From contig NZ_CAAJGM010000219.1 of assembly GCF_900996235.1 (NCBI RefSeq), positions 124,001 through 188,000 of the forward strand: DNA of 64,000 bases. Reading direction: 5' to 3'. Positions within the stretch are counted from its first letter, which is position 1. The number at the start of each line of letters is the position of its first letter. This document shows, one piece after another, positions 16,952 to 25,679 of the stretch. Source of the DNA: Paraburkholderia sp. BCC1885. GTDB lineage: Bacteria > Pseudomonadota > Gammaproteobacteria > Burkholderiales > Burkholderiaceae. Position numbers and translations under genes: made by a program. The notes beneath the pieces were generated by a model that searched no databases, was not told the DNA's origin, and saw nothing but the letters and a program-made list of their open reading frames with translations.

Positions 16952-17696
16952 GTTTATCTCTCATTTTTGTTTGTATATGCGCTTTAATTGTTCCGACGGT
17001 GCGCCGTGAGACGTGGCGCAAGCCCGGCCAGGCTCGCGGTACGTCTCACAGTCTCGAAACAACGCGACAGGTATCTCCATATGATCATTTTCTTTAAAAA
17101 GACAAAATCGGAGCTTTCCGAAATAGTCGTTTAAATTTGCATATTTTTTTGACCATAAGGAATGCCGAATTTATATGTGGGAATATCGGAAGTACGAGAC
17201 CGGCGTGGCGCGCGCCTGATGCTGTCGGGCGTCGGCCTGCCAGAACTCCCTGCGGGGCAATTTCAGTTCTGGCTTGGGCATGCCGGTGAAGGCGGTCGCG
17301 AGCGCGCAAACGTCGGCCACCGCCGCCCGCCTTTGGTGCAATTGTTCAGTCGCGCTGCATAGCACATGCAAACGGCAATGCAACGTCCATTTTGCGACGC
17401 AGCGATGGCTGCCGTGAAAACTTGAAAAGGCGGGTTTGAAAGCGCACAGGATGCCGCCTATGATTAACCGGTGTCGCGGGAAATGGTCTGTTCTCCCGCG
17501 GCGGATGTCGCCGAATACCCAAAATCGTGAACATTCGGTCGCAACATTTTGCAATCCGCATCATATTGGCGCATCCGTTCCGTTTTCTGGGTTTCGCTGT
17601 CGCGTTTTAAAGCAGGTTTGAAGGGCCGTCATGCTGCGCCGTTTGCATGCATGAGAAATATGCGTCATCAACGCGTTGTCCCCGACGAGGCTTGGC
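16952..17696. other. 745-bp gene-free region between divergent regulator and oxidase operons
   Basis: Short open frames exist on both strands, but none has a recognisable product or good start. The stretch at about 17085-17180 is A/T-rich against the local background and holds RcsB-box-like motifs. A 7-bp inverted repeat CGCGGGA/TCCCGCG lies at 17475-17481 and 17494-17500. Promoters for the regulator series (minus) and the cytochrome oxidase operon (plus) are expected here. Confidence 0.6.
17108..17169. promoter_or_regulatory. cluster of RcsB-box-like motifs upstream of response regulator 3
   Basis: The cluster holds a perfect inverted repeat TCGGA-N4-TCCGA (17108-17121), the element TTCCGAAATA (17116-17125), and TAAGGAATGCCGAA (17156-17169). 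The last resembles an RcsAB box with one base removed from the centre. TCCGAAATA also occurs upstream of response regulator 2, which supports a shared binding site. Confidence 0.35.
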
Positions 17697-18416
17697 GTGC
17701 ATCGAAGAACTATCGGATCCTCCATTCTGTTTGTGCTTGGCAGCGCGTGGGCCTGCGCGAGCCTCGCGGCCACCGGCGACGCCGCCGCGCCCATGCCCTC
17801 GGCCATGGATGAGCGGGTGCGGGCCTGCACGTCCTGTCACGGCGCGCAGGGCCAGGGGCGCGACAACGACTACTTCCCGCGCATCGCCGGCAAGCCCGCC
17901 GACTACCTGTTCAACCAGTTGATCTCGTTTCGTGACGGCGGACGCACGTACCCGCCGATGGGCTATCTGATCGCGTTCCTGCCCGACGACTATCTGCGCA
18001 AGATCAGCCAGTACTTCGCGGCTCTGCAGCCGCCCTATCCGAACGCCGACAGCGGCAGCGTGCCGCCCGCCGTACTCAGCTACGGCGAAAAGCTCGTCAC
18101 GCACGGCGACCCCACGCGCCAGTTGCCCGCCTGCGCGGCCTGCCACGGCGCCCGGCTGACCGGGACGCAGCCCGGCATTCCGGGCCTGCTCGGCCTGCAC
18201 GCCAGCTACATCGCCGGCCAGATGGGGACCTGGCGCTCCGGGACCCGTCACGCGGTCGCGCCGGACTGCATGCACTCGATCGCCGTCAAGCTGACCGACA
18301 AGGACATCACGGCGGTGTCGAGCTGGCTCGCACGCCAGCCGCGCCCCGACGATCCACGGCCGGCGCCCGACAGTCATGCTGCGTTGCCATTGGCATGCGG
18401 GAGTCAACCGCAATGA
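17697..18416 (+). CDS. dihaem cytochrome c (c4-like)
   Basis: The 239-residue exported protein has two class I haem c sites, CTSCH (C44) and CAACH (C146), in a two-domain cytochrome c4-like arrangement with PRIAGKPADYLFNQLISFRDG. A signal peptide covers the first 27 residues. No ATG precedes it in frame. A GTG at 17697 with GAGG 6 nt upstream is chosen over a TTG at 17676. It is the first gene of the oxidase operon and probably passes electrons to the oxidase in the periplasm. Its stop overlaps the next start as ATGA. Confidence 0.87.
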   Translation: MHRRTIGSSILFVLGSAWACASLAATGDAAAPMPSAMDERVRACTSCHGAQGQGRDNDYFPRIAGKPADYLFNQLISFRDGGRTYPPMGYLIAFLPDDYLRKISQYFAALQPPYPNADSGSVPPAVLSYGEKLVTHGDPTRQLPACAACHGARLTGTQPGIPGLLGLHASYIAGQMGTWRSGTRHAVAPDCMHSIAVKLTDKDITAVSSWLARQPRPDDPRPAPDSHAALPLACGSQPQ

Positions 18417-19705
18417 GGCCGATCCTGTTTCGCGTGGTGCACCTGTTCGCGCTCATATTTGCGCTGACCGTCGCGCCCAGCTCGTCAATGCTATCGGCGT
18501 TCGCCGCGGACGCAGTCGCCGCTGCCGGAGCAGGCGCCGACACCCGCCCCGACATCGTCAAGCGCGGCGAATACCTCGCCCGCGCCGGCGACTGCATTGC
18601 CTGCCACACCGCGCCGCGCGGCAAGATGTTCGGCGGCGGCCTCGCCATGGACACGCCGTTCGGCACGCTCTACTCGCCCAATATCAGTCCGGACGCGCAA
18701 TATGGCATCGGCGCATGGAGTCCGGACGCGTTCTTCCACATGATGCGCACCGGCATCACCCCGGACGGCAAGCTGCTTTATCCCGCCATGCCGATCGCGC
18801 AATACACCAAGGTCACGCGCGAGGATTCCGACGCCATCTTCGCCTACCTGCAGTCCGTGCCGCCGGTGCGCGAACCGAGCCATCCGCAGCAGCTGAAATT
18901 CCCCTTCAACCAGCGCAAGCTGCTGCTCGGCTGGCGCACGCTGTATTTTCGCGAAGGCGAATACAAGCCCGATCCGACGCGCTCGGTCGAATGGAATCGC
19001 GGCGCGTACCTTGTGGAAGGGCTCGGCCACTGCACGCTCTGCCACACGAAGATCAATCTGCTTGGCGGCTCGTCGCAGCGCGACCAGTTCGCCGGCGGTC
19101 TGATCCCGGTGCAGAACTGGTACGCGCCCTCGCTCACCTCCGACAAGGACGGCGGTCTCGGCGACTGGAGCGTGAAGGACATCGTCGACCTGCTGCAGGC
19201 CGGCATCTCCGATCGCGGCGCTGTCTACGGACCGATGGCCGAGGTCACATATCACAGCCTGCAGTACATGACCGACGACGACATCAAGGCCATGGCCGCC
19301 TATCTGAAGACACTGCCGGACCGCGACCCCGGCCGCAAGGCGGGACCGTCGGCGCCGACCAACACGCGGATCTTCCAGCTCGGCAGCCAGATCTACGCGG
19401 ACAAATGCGCGCTGTGTCACGGCCAGAACGGCGAAGGGCACGTGCAGCATTACCCGCCGCTCGCGCACAACCAGTCGATTGAAATGAACTCGGCGGTCAA
19501 TCCGATTCGCATCGTGCTGAACGGCGGCTTCCCGCCCGGCACGCAACGCAATGCCGAACCCTATGGCATGCCGCCGTTCGGCCAGGAACTGAACGACACC
19601 GACGCGGCCGCCGTGGTGACCTATATCCGCACGGCGTGGGGCAATCATGGCGCGCCGGTGACGGATCGCGAGGTGAACGAACTGCGCAAGGCGCCGCTGC
19701 ATTGA
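18413..19705 (+). CDS. trihaem cytochrome c (alcohol/gluconate dehydrogenase cytochrome-subunit type)
   Basis: The 430-residue secreted cytochrome has three CxxCH sites: CIACH (C61), CTLCH (C207) and CALCH (C332). A signal peptide covers about residues 1-33. The three-domain layout, with RGEYLARAGDCIACHTAP and the GGLAMDTPFGTLYSPNI segment, is that of membrane-bound alcohol, gluconate or aldehyde dehydrogenase cytochrome subunits. No dehydrogenase catalytic subunit is encoded nearby, so here it probably serves the oxidase. The start ATG overlaps the stop of the c4-like gene and has GGGAG 10 nt upstream. The longer frame from 18395 is less likely. Confidence 0.88.
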   Translation: MRPILFRVVHLFALIFALTVAPSSSMLSAFAADAVAAAGAGADTRPDIVKRGEYLARAGDCIACHTAPRGKMFGGGLAMDTPFGTLYSPNISPDAQYGIGAWSPDAFFHMMRTGITPDGKLLYPAMPIAQYTKVTREDSDAIFAYLQSVPPVREPSHPQQLKFPFNQRKLLLGWRTLYFREGEYKPDPTRSVEWNRGAYLVEGLGHCTLCHTKINLLGGSSQRDQFAGGLIPVQNWYAPSLTSDKDGGLGDWSVKDIVDLLQAGISDRGAVYGPMAEVTYHSLQYMTDDDIKAMAAYLKTLPDRDPGRKAGPSAPTNTRIFQLGSQIYADKCALCHGQNGEGHVQHYPPLAHNQSIEMNSAVNPIRIVLNGGFPPGTQRNAEPYGMPPFGQELNDTDAAAVVTYIRTAWGNHGAPVTDREVNELRKAPLH

Positions 19706-19786
19706 GCCATGCGCGCGGCAGCGAGGCAGCGCCCTGGCCACGCGCGCGAGTGAACCGATCCACACGATGTTGCGGAGATCCTGCAG

Positions 19787-19963
19787 ATGGACGACAAAGA
19801 CTACCCGAGCGCCGCGCCGCCCACCGATGACGAGGTGGAACGCGTGGTGGCCGCCGGCCCGCACGGCGCGATCGCCGTGGCCGGCATCGCCACGCTGATC
19901 GTAATGGCGATCTGGGCCGGCTTCTATCTCTTTGTCTTCCTGCCACGCGGAGTCGTGCACTGA
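19787..19963 (+). CDS. cytochrome c oxidase subunit IIa (ba3-type small subunit)
   Basis: This 58-residue open frame starts with ATG and has GGAG 9 nt upstream. It encodes an acidic N-terminus (MDDKDYPSAAPPTDDEVE) and one TM helix (AIAVAGIATLIVMAIWAGFYLFVF). It ends two bases before the subunit II ATG. Size, single helix and position match subunit IIa of ba3-type oxidases, where this helix replaces one missing from the short subunit II. It is easily missed by gene callers because of its length. Confidence 0.8.
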   Translation: MDDKDYPSAAPPTDDEVERVVAAGPHGAIAVAGIATLIVMAIWAGFYLFVFLPRGVVH

Positions 19964-19965
19964 TC

Positions 19966-20538
19966 ATGGCGACACCCACTCCTGACCACTCTGGCGGCGG
20001 CCACTCGGTCGCCCTGCGCGCCGAACGGCGCTGGGCGATCTTCGCCTCGGCGCTGATCCTGCTGATGATGGTGATCATCGTGTTTTCGGGCCTGCACTGG
20101 GCCATGATGCCGCCGTCGCGCGTCGAGACCGTCGATCCGACGCGCCTGCAGTTATCCGGCGAATTCGTCGAAGACAACCTGGGCTCGGCGGTCGAAGCGG
20201 ACGGCTCGGTGGTGGTGCGCTTCATCGCGCAGCAGTATTCGTTCACGCCGCAATGCCTGCTGGTTCCGGCCGGCACACCCATCACTTTTCGCACCACCAG
20301 CGCGGACGTCGTGCATGGCCTGCTGGTCACCGACACCAACATCAACACGATGGTCGTACCCGGCTATATCTCGACGCTGGCGACGAGCTTCGATCATCCG
20401 GGCGACCACCTGATGCCCTGCCACGAGTTCTGCGGCTTCGGCCATCAGACCATGTGGGCGCACGTGAAGGTAATCGACAAGGCCACGTTCTTCGAGCAGG
20501 CACGACAATCAAGGAGACTGAGCTGTGTTTCTCGCTAA
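19966..20538 (+). CDS. ba3-type cytochrome c oxidase subunit II (CuA)
   Basis: The 190-residue protein has one TM helix (FASALILLMMVIIVFSGLHW), where canonical subunit II has two, and a periplasmic cupredoxin domain. The CuA ligands are complete: H117 in VVHGLL, C152 and C156 in PCHEFCGFGHQTM, H160, M163, and the bridging Glu at 154. It accepts electrons from periplasmic cytochrome c. Its last 14 bases overlap the subunit I gene, so translation is probably coupled. Confidence 0.9.
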   Translation: MATPTPDHSGGGHSVALRAERRWAIFASALILLMMVIIVFSGLHWAMMPPSRVETVDPTRLQLSGEFVEDNLGSAVEADGSVVVRFIAQQYSFTPQCLLVPAGTPITFRTTSADVVHGLLVTDTNINTMVVPGYISTLATSFDHPGDHLMPCHEFCGFGHQTMWAHVKVIDKATFFEQARQSRRLSCVSR

Positions 20539-22150
20539 GCGACTCGTTCTCGCGCATTTCTGGCTCGCCTTCATTGCGTTTTTGCTGGCGCTCTTTCTCG
20601 GCTCGTGGCAGATGCTGGTGCGAAGTCCGCTTCTGCCGTGGGTGGGCGACCCCGAGCTCTATTACCGCTCCGTCACCGCGCACGGCACGGTGATGGCCTA
20701 CGTGCTGCCGACCCTCGTCGCGATGGGCTTCGGCTACGCAATCGTCGAACTCGCGCTGCGCCAGCCGCTGGTCGGACTCAGATGGGCGTGGGCTGCGTTC
20801 TTCGTTCTGGCGGTCGGCGCGGTGGTGGCGATGGTGCCGGTGTCGATGGGCCGGGCCTCGGTGCTGTTCACCTTCTATCCGCCGATGATCGGGAGTCCGT
20901 TGTATTACTTGGGCGTGGTGCTGGTGGTAGTGGGCTCATGGATCTGGGTCGCGCTGATGCACGTGAACCTGCGTGTCTGGAAGCGCGCCAATCCGGACCA
21001 GCCCGTGCCGCTCGCGATGTTCGCCAATGTGGCGGGCGCCTACCTGTGGGCGTGGACGGCGATCGGCGCGGCGCTGGAAATCCTGCTGCAGATTTTGCCG
21101 GTTGCGTTTGGCTGGAAGACCACCATCGATGCCGGCCTCTCGCGCGTGCTGTTCTCGTGGACCCTGCACGCCATCGTCTACTTCTGGCTGATTCCGGCGT
21201 ATATCGCTTACTACACGATCGTGCCGGGCGCGATAGGCGGGCGTCTCTATAGCGATTCGATGGCGCGGGTGTCGTTCATCCTGTTTCTGATTTTCGCCAT
21301 GCCGATCGGCATTCACCATCTGTTTGCCGATCCGCAGGTCGGCGCGGGCTTCAAGTTCCTGCACGCGGTCTTCACCGGCATGGTGACGGTGCCGACGCTG
21401 CTCACGGTGTTCACGATCTGCGCTTCGGTGGAAATCGCCGGACGCCTGCGCGGCGGCACCGGCGCGTTCGGCTGGCTCACCGCGCTGCCGTGGCGCAATC
21501 CGATGATGCTGGTGCTGGCGTTTTCGTTCGTCATGCTGGGGCTCGGCGGCGCGGGCGGCCTCATCAACATGAGCTATCAGATGAATTCCACGATCCACAA
21601 CACGCAGTGGGTCACCGGCCATTTCCATCTGATTTTCGGCGGCGCGGTCGTCATCATGTACTTCGCCATCGCCTATGAACTCTGGCCGCAACTGACCGGA
21701 CGCGCGCTCTGTTCCATGGCTCTTGTGCGCACCCAGTTGTGGCTGTGGTTTGTCGGCATGATGGTGGTGACGCTGCCGTGGCACTACGTGGGCCTGCTCG
21801 GCGCGCCGCGCCGGATGGCCTATTACGACTACAGCGCGCCCGGCCTCCAGGAGCAGGCCATCTGGGTGGCGATGTCGGCGCTTGGCGGCTTCGTGCTGGT
21901 GATCTCCGGCGTGCTGTTCATCTACATTCTGGCGAAGTCGCAATTCGGGCCGCTTGCGCAGCCTCGAGAATTCCGCTTCAGTCTCGCCACTCATCCGGTG
22001 GATCGCCTACCTGCCGCATTGAACAGCTTCGGGCTGTGGGTCTCGCTGATGGTCGCACTCACCGTCGTCAACTACAGCGTGCCGATCCTGCAGTTGCTGC
22101 GGCTGCAGCAAACCTCCGTGCCCGCGGTCGTCGTCGGAGCCCAGCGATGA
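20525..22150 (+). CDS. ba3-type cytochrome c oxidase subunit I
   Basis: The 541-residue haem-copper oxidase core subunit has more than 12 TM helices. Ligands match the B-type (ba3) family: H52 (AHGTVMAY) and H368 for the low-spin haem, H366 for the active-site haem, and CuB ligands H215, H264 and H265. Y219 lies four residues after H215 (HAIVY) for the cross-linked His-Tyr. The D-channel motif of A-type oxidases is absent. The start is GTG with AGGAG upstream and overlaps subunit II by 14 bp. The enzyme reduces O2 and pumps protons; B-type enzymes usually have high oxygen affinity. The stop overlaps the next ATG (ATGA). Confidence 0.92.
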   Translation: MFLAKRLVLAHFWLAFIAFLLALFLGSWQMLVRSPLLPWVGDPELYYRSVTAHGTVMAYVLPTLVAMGFGYAIVELALRQPLVGLRWAWAAFFVLAVGAVVAMVPVSMGRASVLFTFYPPMIGSPLYYLGVVLVVVGSWIWVALMHVNLRVWKRANPDQPVPLAMFANVAGAYLWAWTAIGAALEILLQILPVAFGWKTTIDAGLSRVLFSWTLHAIVYFWLIPAYIAYYTIVPGAIGGRLYSDSMARVSFILFLIFAMPIGIHHLFADPQVGAGFKFLHAVFTGMVTVPTLLTVFTICASVEIAGRLRGGTGAFGWLTALPWRNPMMLVLAFSFVMLGLGGAGGLINMSYQMNSTIHNTQWVTGHFHLIFGGAVVIMYFAIAYELWPQLTGRALCSMALVRTQLWLWFVGMMVVTLPWHYVGLLGAPRRMAYYDYSAPGLQEQAIWVAMSALGGFVLVISGVLFIYILAKSQFGPLAQPREFRFSLATHPVDRLPAALNSFGLWVSLMVALTVVNYSVPILQLLRLQQTSVPAVVVGAQR

Positions 22151-22956
22151 ACCAGGAACGCGTCTTCAGCCTGCGCAACCCATGGTTCGTGAGGAGCGTG
22201 GGCGGCACGCTCGCGCTGGTGGTGATATCGATTCTGGTCGGCTTCATCTGGCTGCCGTCGGCCAATGGCGATTTCAGCGGACGCGGCCTGTGGGCCACCA
22301 TCTGCAGCGCGGCCGGGACACCGTCGAGCTGGTACGGCGGCGGCGCGAACGTCGCGGGCCCGGCGCCGAGCGACGTGGTCGTGCTGCCGCCGCAGCATGT
22401 GAGCGCCGATGCGGCAGCCATCGGCCGCGGCGCGACCCTCGCCACGCAGAACTGTTCGATGTGCCACGGCGTGCTCGGCACCGTGCAGGTGACGGCGCCG
22501 GCGCTGGCCGGTCAATATGCGGATGTGATCTACAAGGAATTGCGCGACTATCAGAGCGGGCTGCGCGCCAACGCCGTCATGCAGCCGATCATCCACAACC
22601 GCAGCGACGAAGACCTGCACGATCTGGCCGCGTACTACGCCTCGCTGCAGCGCGCGGCGCCGGCAGAGCCGGCTGCCGCCAGCACGGAACAGGATGCCAA
22701 TGCGGTGAAGCTGGCGATGCAGGGCGACCCGATCCGCAACATCGCACCGTGCGCCGCGTGTCATGGCCAGCTCGACCGCAAGGGCGCGGCGCCGTGGCTT
22801 GGCGGTCAGTCGTCGGTGTATCTGGCTGCGCAAATGCAGCGCTTCGCCAGCGCCGAGCGCCACAACGACATCAACGAGCAAATGCGCAACGTGGCGCGGC
22901 ACCTGACGCCGCAGGAGATCGACGGTCTCGCGAAATACTACGCGGCGCAGCCTTAA
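22147..22956 (+). CDS. membrane-anchored dihaem cytochrome c
   Basis: The 269-residue protein has an N-terminal TM anchor (VGGTLALVVISILVGFIWL) and two class I haem c domains with CSMCH (C103) and CAACH (C202). The layout is again cytochrome c4-like. The ATG overlaps the subunit I stop as ATGA, so it is the last gene of the oxidase operon. It probably feeds electrons to CuA. The longer frame upstream is out-of-frame shadow of subunit I. No terminator is apparent before the convergent chemoreceptor gene. Confidence 0.88.
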   Translation: MNQERVFSLRNPWFVRSVGGTLALVVISILVGFIWLPSANGDFSGRGLWATICSAAGTPSSWYGGGANVAGPAPSDVVVLPPQHVSADAAAIGRGATLATQNCSMCHGVLGTVQVTAPALAGQYADVIYKELRDYQSGLRANAVMQPIIHNRSDEDLHDLAAYYASLQRAAPAEPAAASTEQDANAVKLAMQGDPIRNIAPCAACHGQLDRKGAAPWLGGQSSVYLAAQMQRFASAERHNDINEQMRNVARHLTPQEIDGLAKYYAAQP

Positions 22957-22992
22957 CAACGAGAACGTTCAGACAGCTCTTCAGGACGCCGG

Positions 22993-24627
22993 TCAGGCCG
23001 CAACCGGCTCGACGCGCCGCGCCCCCGCGCGCGGATTGCCCGCCGGCCGCACCGCCCGCTGCGCCGCCGACGCATCGGTGCGGAACACCGCGACAGCGGC
23101 CGTCAGACGGCGCGCCTGATCTTCCAGCGAGCCGGCCGCAGCCGCCGCCTGTTCGACCAGCGCCGCGTTTTGCTGCGTGACTTCGTCCATCTGCGCGACG
23201 GCCAGGTTCACCTGATCGATGCCGCTGCTCTGCTCCGTCGCGGCAGCCGCAATCTCGCCCATGATGGCGCTGACGCGCGCAATGGCGTTGACGATCTCCG
23301 TCATCGTCGCACCGGACCGTTCGACCAGTTGCGCGCCGGTCTGCACGCGCGAATTCGAGTCGTCGATCAGCGTCTTGATCTCCTTGGCGGCGGCCGCGCT
23401 ACGCTGCGCAAGCGAGCGCACTTCGCTCGCCACCACGGCAAAGCCGCGGCCCTGCTCGCCCGCGCGGGCCGCTTCGACCGCAGCATTGAGCGCGAGAATA
23501 TTGGTCTGGAACGCGATGCCTTCGATCACCCCGACGATGTCCGCGATCCGCCGCGAGTCGTCGACCATGTGATTCATCGTGCCTACCACCTGCTGGGTCA
23601 GCTCACCGCCCTGCGCCGCAAGGCTCGAGGCGCCTTGCGCGAGCGAACTCGCCTGCTTTGCGTTCTCGGCGGTCTGCTTGACGGTAGAGGTGAGCTCTTC
23701 GATGCTGGCCGCGGTCTCTTCGAGCGAGGCGGCCTGCTCTTCGGTACGTTGCGACAGATCGGTATTGCCGGCGGCGATCTCGCTGACGCCCGTGTCGATC
23801 GATTCGGTACCCTGACGAACCGCGTTGACCGTCGTGATCAGAGAATCCTGCATTTTGCGCAGCGCGGTGGCAAGCTTGCCCATTTCGTTATTGCTCGTCA
23901 CGTCGACATGGCCGGTCAGGTCGCCATTCGCGATGCGTTCGAACTGCCCGATGGTCGCATCCACCGGATGCACGATCGCCCGCACCAGCACCATGCGGCC
24001 AAGCCACGAGAACACCAGCGCCAGCACCATGCCCACCGCCACCGCCACGCTGATCGCGTAGAACCGGTCCTGCGCATCCTGATAGCGTTGCGCGCCATGG
24101 CTCATTTGCAGTTGCTCGAGCGTCAGCATGGCTTTTTCGTAGGCGCTATAAAGGGCGGGAAGTTTGTGCGCCTGCAGTTGCTGGAAGCCTGGCTTGTCGC
24201 CGGATTTCAACGCGGCCATCGCCGGCTCGACGCCTTCGTGCAGGAAGGTGTCGCGCTTGTCCTGCATGTCCTTGATGAGGCGCTGTTCTTCGTTGTCCGA
24301 ACCAGCGCGGCTCATATAGTGGGCAAGGCGGTCGTTCGAGATCTTCAGATACTGGTCGAAGCGTTGCAGAACCGCGGCGGCGCCATCCTGATCGTTGAGG
24401 TCGACGAGCGACGCGTAAGTGGCAAGCGCGAGACGCAGGCGCAGCAACTGGCCGGCGCTGCCTTCGAGATCGGCGACCGCCGGCGTATCCACGGTGTACA
24501 TCTGCTGTAGCGAGTCGTTACCGGCTCGCAACGAGAGCAGGCCGGCCGCCGCCCCGATCAGCAAGACGATGCCGAAGAAGGCGATCATCAGGGTTAGACA
24601 GGCGCGGATCGACAGCTTGTTCAACAT
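22993..24627 (-). CDS. methyl-accepting chemotaxis protein
   Basis: The 544-residue chemoreceptor has TM1 near residues 11-32, a periplasmic four-helix-bundle ligand domain to about 190, TM2 ([20 protein letters not shown]), a HAMP domain and a long cytoplasmic coiled coil. The hairpin tip [42 protein letters not shown] is the conserved CheA/CheW contact; it is paraphrased here from about residues 370-412. Methylation regions flank it. No C-terminal CheR pentapeptide (NWETF type) is present, since it ends in ARRVEPVAA. The ATG at 24627 has GGAG 8 nt upstream and is preferred to a TTG at 24633. A sigma-28-like promoter lies about 130 bp upstream. The ligand is unknown. Confidence 0.92.
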   Translation of the reverse strand: MLNKLSIRACLTLMIAFFGIVLLIGAAAGLLSLRAGNDSLQQMYTVDTPAVADLEGSAGQLLRLRLALATYASLVDLNDQDGAAAVLQRFDQYLKISNDRLAHYMSRAGSDNEEQRLIKDMQDKRDTFLHEGVEPAMAALKSGDKPGFQQLQAHKLPALYSAYEKAMLTLEQLQMSHGAQRYQDAQDRFYAISVAVAVGMVLALVFSWLGRMVLVRAIVHPVDATIGQFERIANGDLTGHVDVTSNNEMGKLATALRKMQDSLITTVNAVRQGTESIDTGVSEIAAGNTDLSQRTEEQAASLEETAASIEELTSTVKQTAENAKQASSLAQGASSLAAQGGELTQQVVGTMNHMVDDSRRIADIVGVIEGIAFQTNILALNAAVEAARAGEQGRGFAVVASEVRSLAQRSAAAAKEIKTLIDDSNSRVQTGAQLVERSGATMTEIVNAIARVSAIMGEIAAAATEQSSGIDQVNLAVAQMDEVTQQNAALVEQAAAAAGSLEDQARRLTAAVAVFRTDASAAQRAVRPAGNPRAGARRVEPVAA

Positions 24628-24755
24628 GGGCAAGTCTCCATTGGGGCGGCTTGACCGGCGATCAGCGAGAAGGTCCGGTCAGGCATGCTGCGCCCAAGCC
24701 CTTTGGCCAGGTCCGCAACTTTGATTAAAATTTAAGCGAACGCCACACTGAATGG

Positions 24756-24782
24756 TCAACGGCCGATTTGCAAAAAACTTTA
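24756..24782 (-). promoter_or_regulatory. candidate sigma-28 (FliA) promoter of the chemoreceptor gene
   Basis: On the minus strand, TAAA (24782-24779) within TAAAGTTT is followed by exactly 15 nt and then GCCGTTGA (24763-24756). This matches the flagellar sigma consensus TAAA-N15-GCCGATAA at all four -35 bases and six of eight -10 bases. The downstream gene is a chemotaxis receptor, as expected for FliA control. Confidence 0.6.
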
Positions 24783-24875
24783 TGGTTTGATCAGACAAAT
24801 CGCCTTACATTGTTTTGCCGCAGACAACGTAAATGCGAATAAATTGGAGACCGGCCTCCTGCGGAGTCGCGCACC

Positions 24876-25679
24876 ATGTACGAGATTGGATCGGCCTTGC
24901 TGGTGTTCGCACTGCTTTTGATTGGCACTGCGACGGGTGTGCTGGTCAAACCGTTGCTGCCTGAAGAACACAAGGCTCACGAAACGGTTCAGCTCATTCA
25001 GTTAGTGATCGGCATGCTCGTCACCTTCGCGGCCCTCGTGCTGGGGCTGATGACGGCGTCCGCCAAGTCCGGCTTCGACACGGTTGGCAACGACTTTCGC
25101 ACCTATTCCGCCGACCTGATCCAGCTCAATGCCACCTTGCGCCAATACGGCGCGAATGCCGACGAAGTGCGTCAGTTGCTGCGCGCTTACACGGCGGCGG
25201 CGATTGCCAGCACCTGGCCCGGCGAGCCGCACCCCGGTGGCGACTACTATCCGCGCGACCTGCCGCCGGAGAACCACGCGGACAAACTGGAAGACAGCCG
25301 GCTCGGCGACATGCTCAATCTGGCCGGCGAGAAACTACGGCGGCTATCCGCGCCGGATACTTTTCACCAGCGGCTGCTGGATCAGGGCATGCAGCAATTC
25401 GAAACTGTCGTGGAGGCGCGCTGGAAGCTGATAGAAGAAGCGCACAGCACGATCTCCCAGCCGTTCTTCAAGACGCTGACGTTCTGGCTCTTCATCATCT
25501 TTCTGAGCTTCGGGCTGATCGCGCCGCGCAATGCGCTGGCGCTGGTGACGATCACGCTCGGGGCCTTGTCCATTGCCTCGGCCGTGTACGTGATCGTCGA
25601 TCTGGATACGCCGTTCACCGGGCCGATCGTTATTTCGAGTCAGCCGATGCGCGATGCATTAGACCATCTGAACCGTTAA
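24876..25679 (+). CDS. DUF4239 (bestrophin-like) membrane protein
   Basis: The 267-residue protein has two N-terminal TM helices (LLVFALLLIGTATGVLV and LIQLVIGMLVTFAALVLGLMTA). A soluble helical middle of about 115 residues and two C-terminal TM helices near residues 205-250 follow. This four-helix layout and the TASAKSGFD motif after TM2 fit the DUF4239 family, whose function is not established. It is monocistronic and convergent with the amino-acid dehydrogenase gene; their stop codons share the four bases TTAA. Confidence 0.7.
   Translation: MYEIGSALLVFALLLIGTATGVLVKPLLPEEHKAHETVQLIQLVIGMLVTFAALVLGLMTASAKSGFDTVGNDFRTYSADLIQLNATLRQYGANADEVRQLLRAYTAAAIASTWPGEPHPGGDYYPRDLPPENHADKLEDSRLGDMLNLAGEKLRRLSAPDTFHQRLLDQGMQQFETVVEARWKLIEEAHSTISQPFFKTLTFWLFIIFLSFGLIAPRNALALVTITLGALSIASAVYVIVDLDTPFTGPIVISSQPMRDALDHLNR

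Noticed and set aside
17171-17554. 127-codon minus-strand frame in the 745-bp gap
   Set aside because: No domain, signal or ribosome binding site was seen, and its end runs through the A/T-rich regulatory stretch. It might be a remnant, but nothing supports that.
18491-19960. 489-codon minus-strand frame across the trihaem cytochrome and subunit IIa genes
   Set aside because: The opposite strand holds three CxxCH sites and a coupled start and stop. The antisense frame has no family features.
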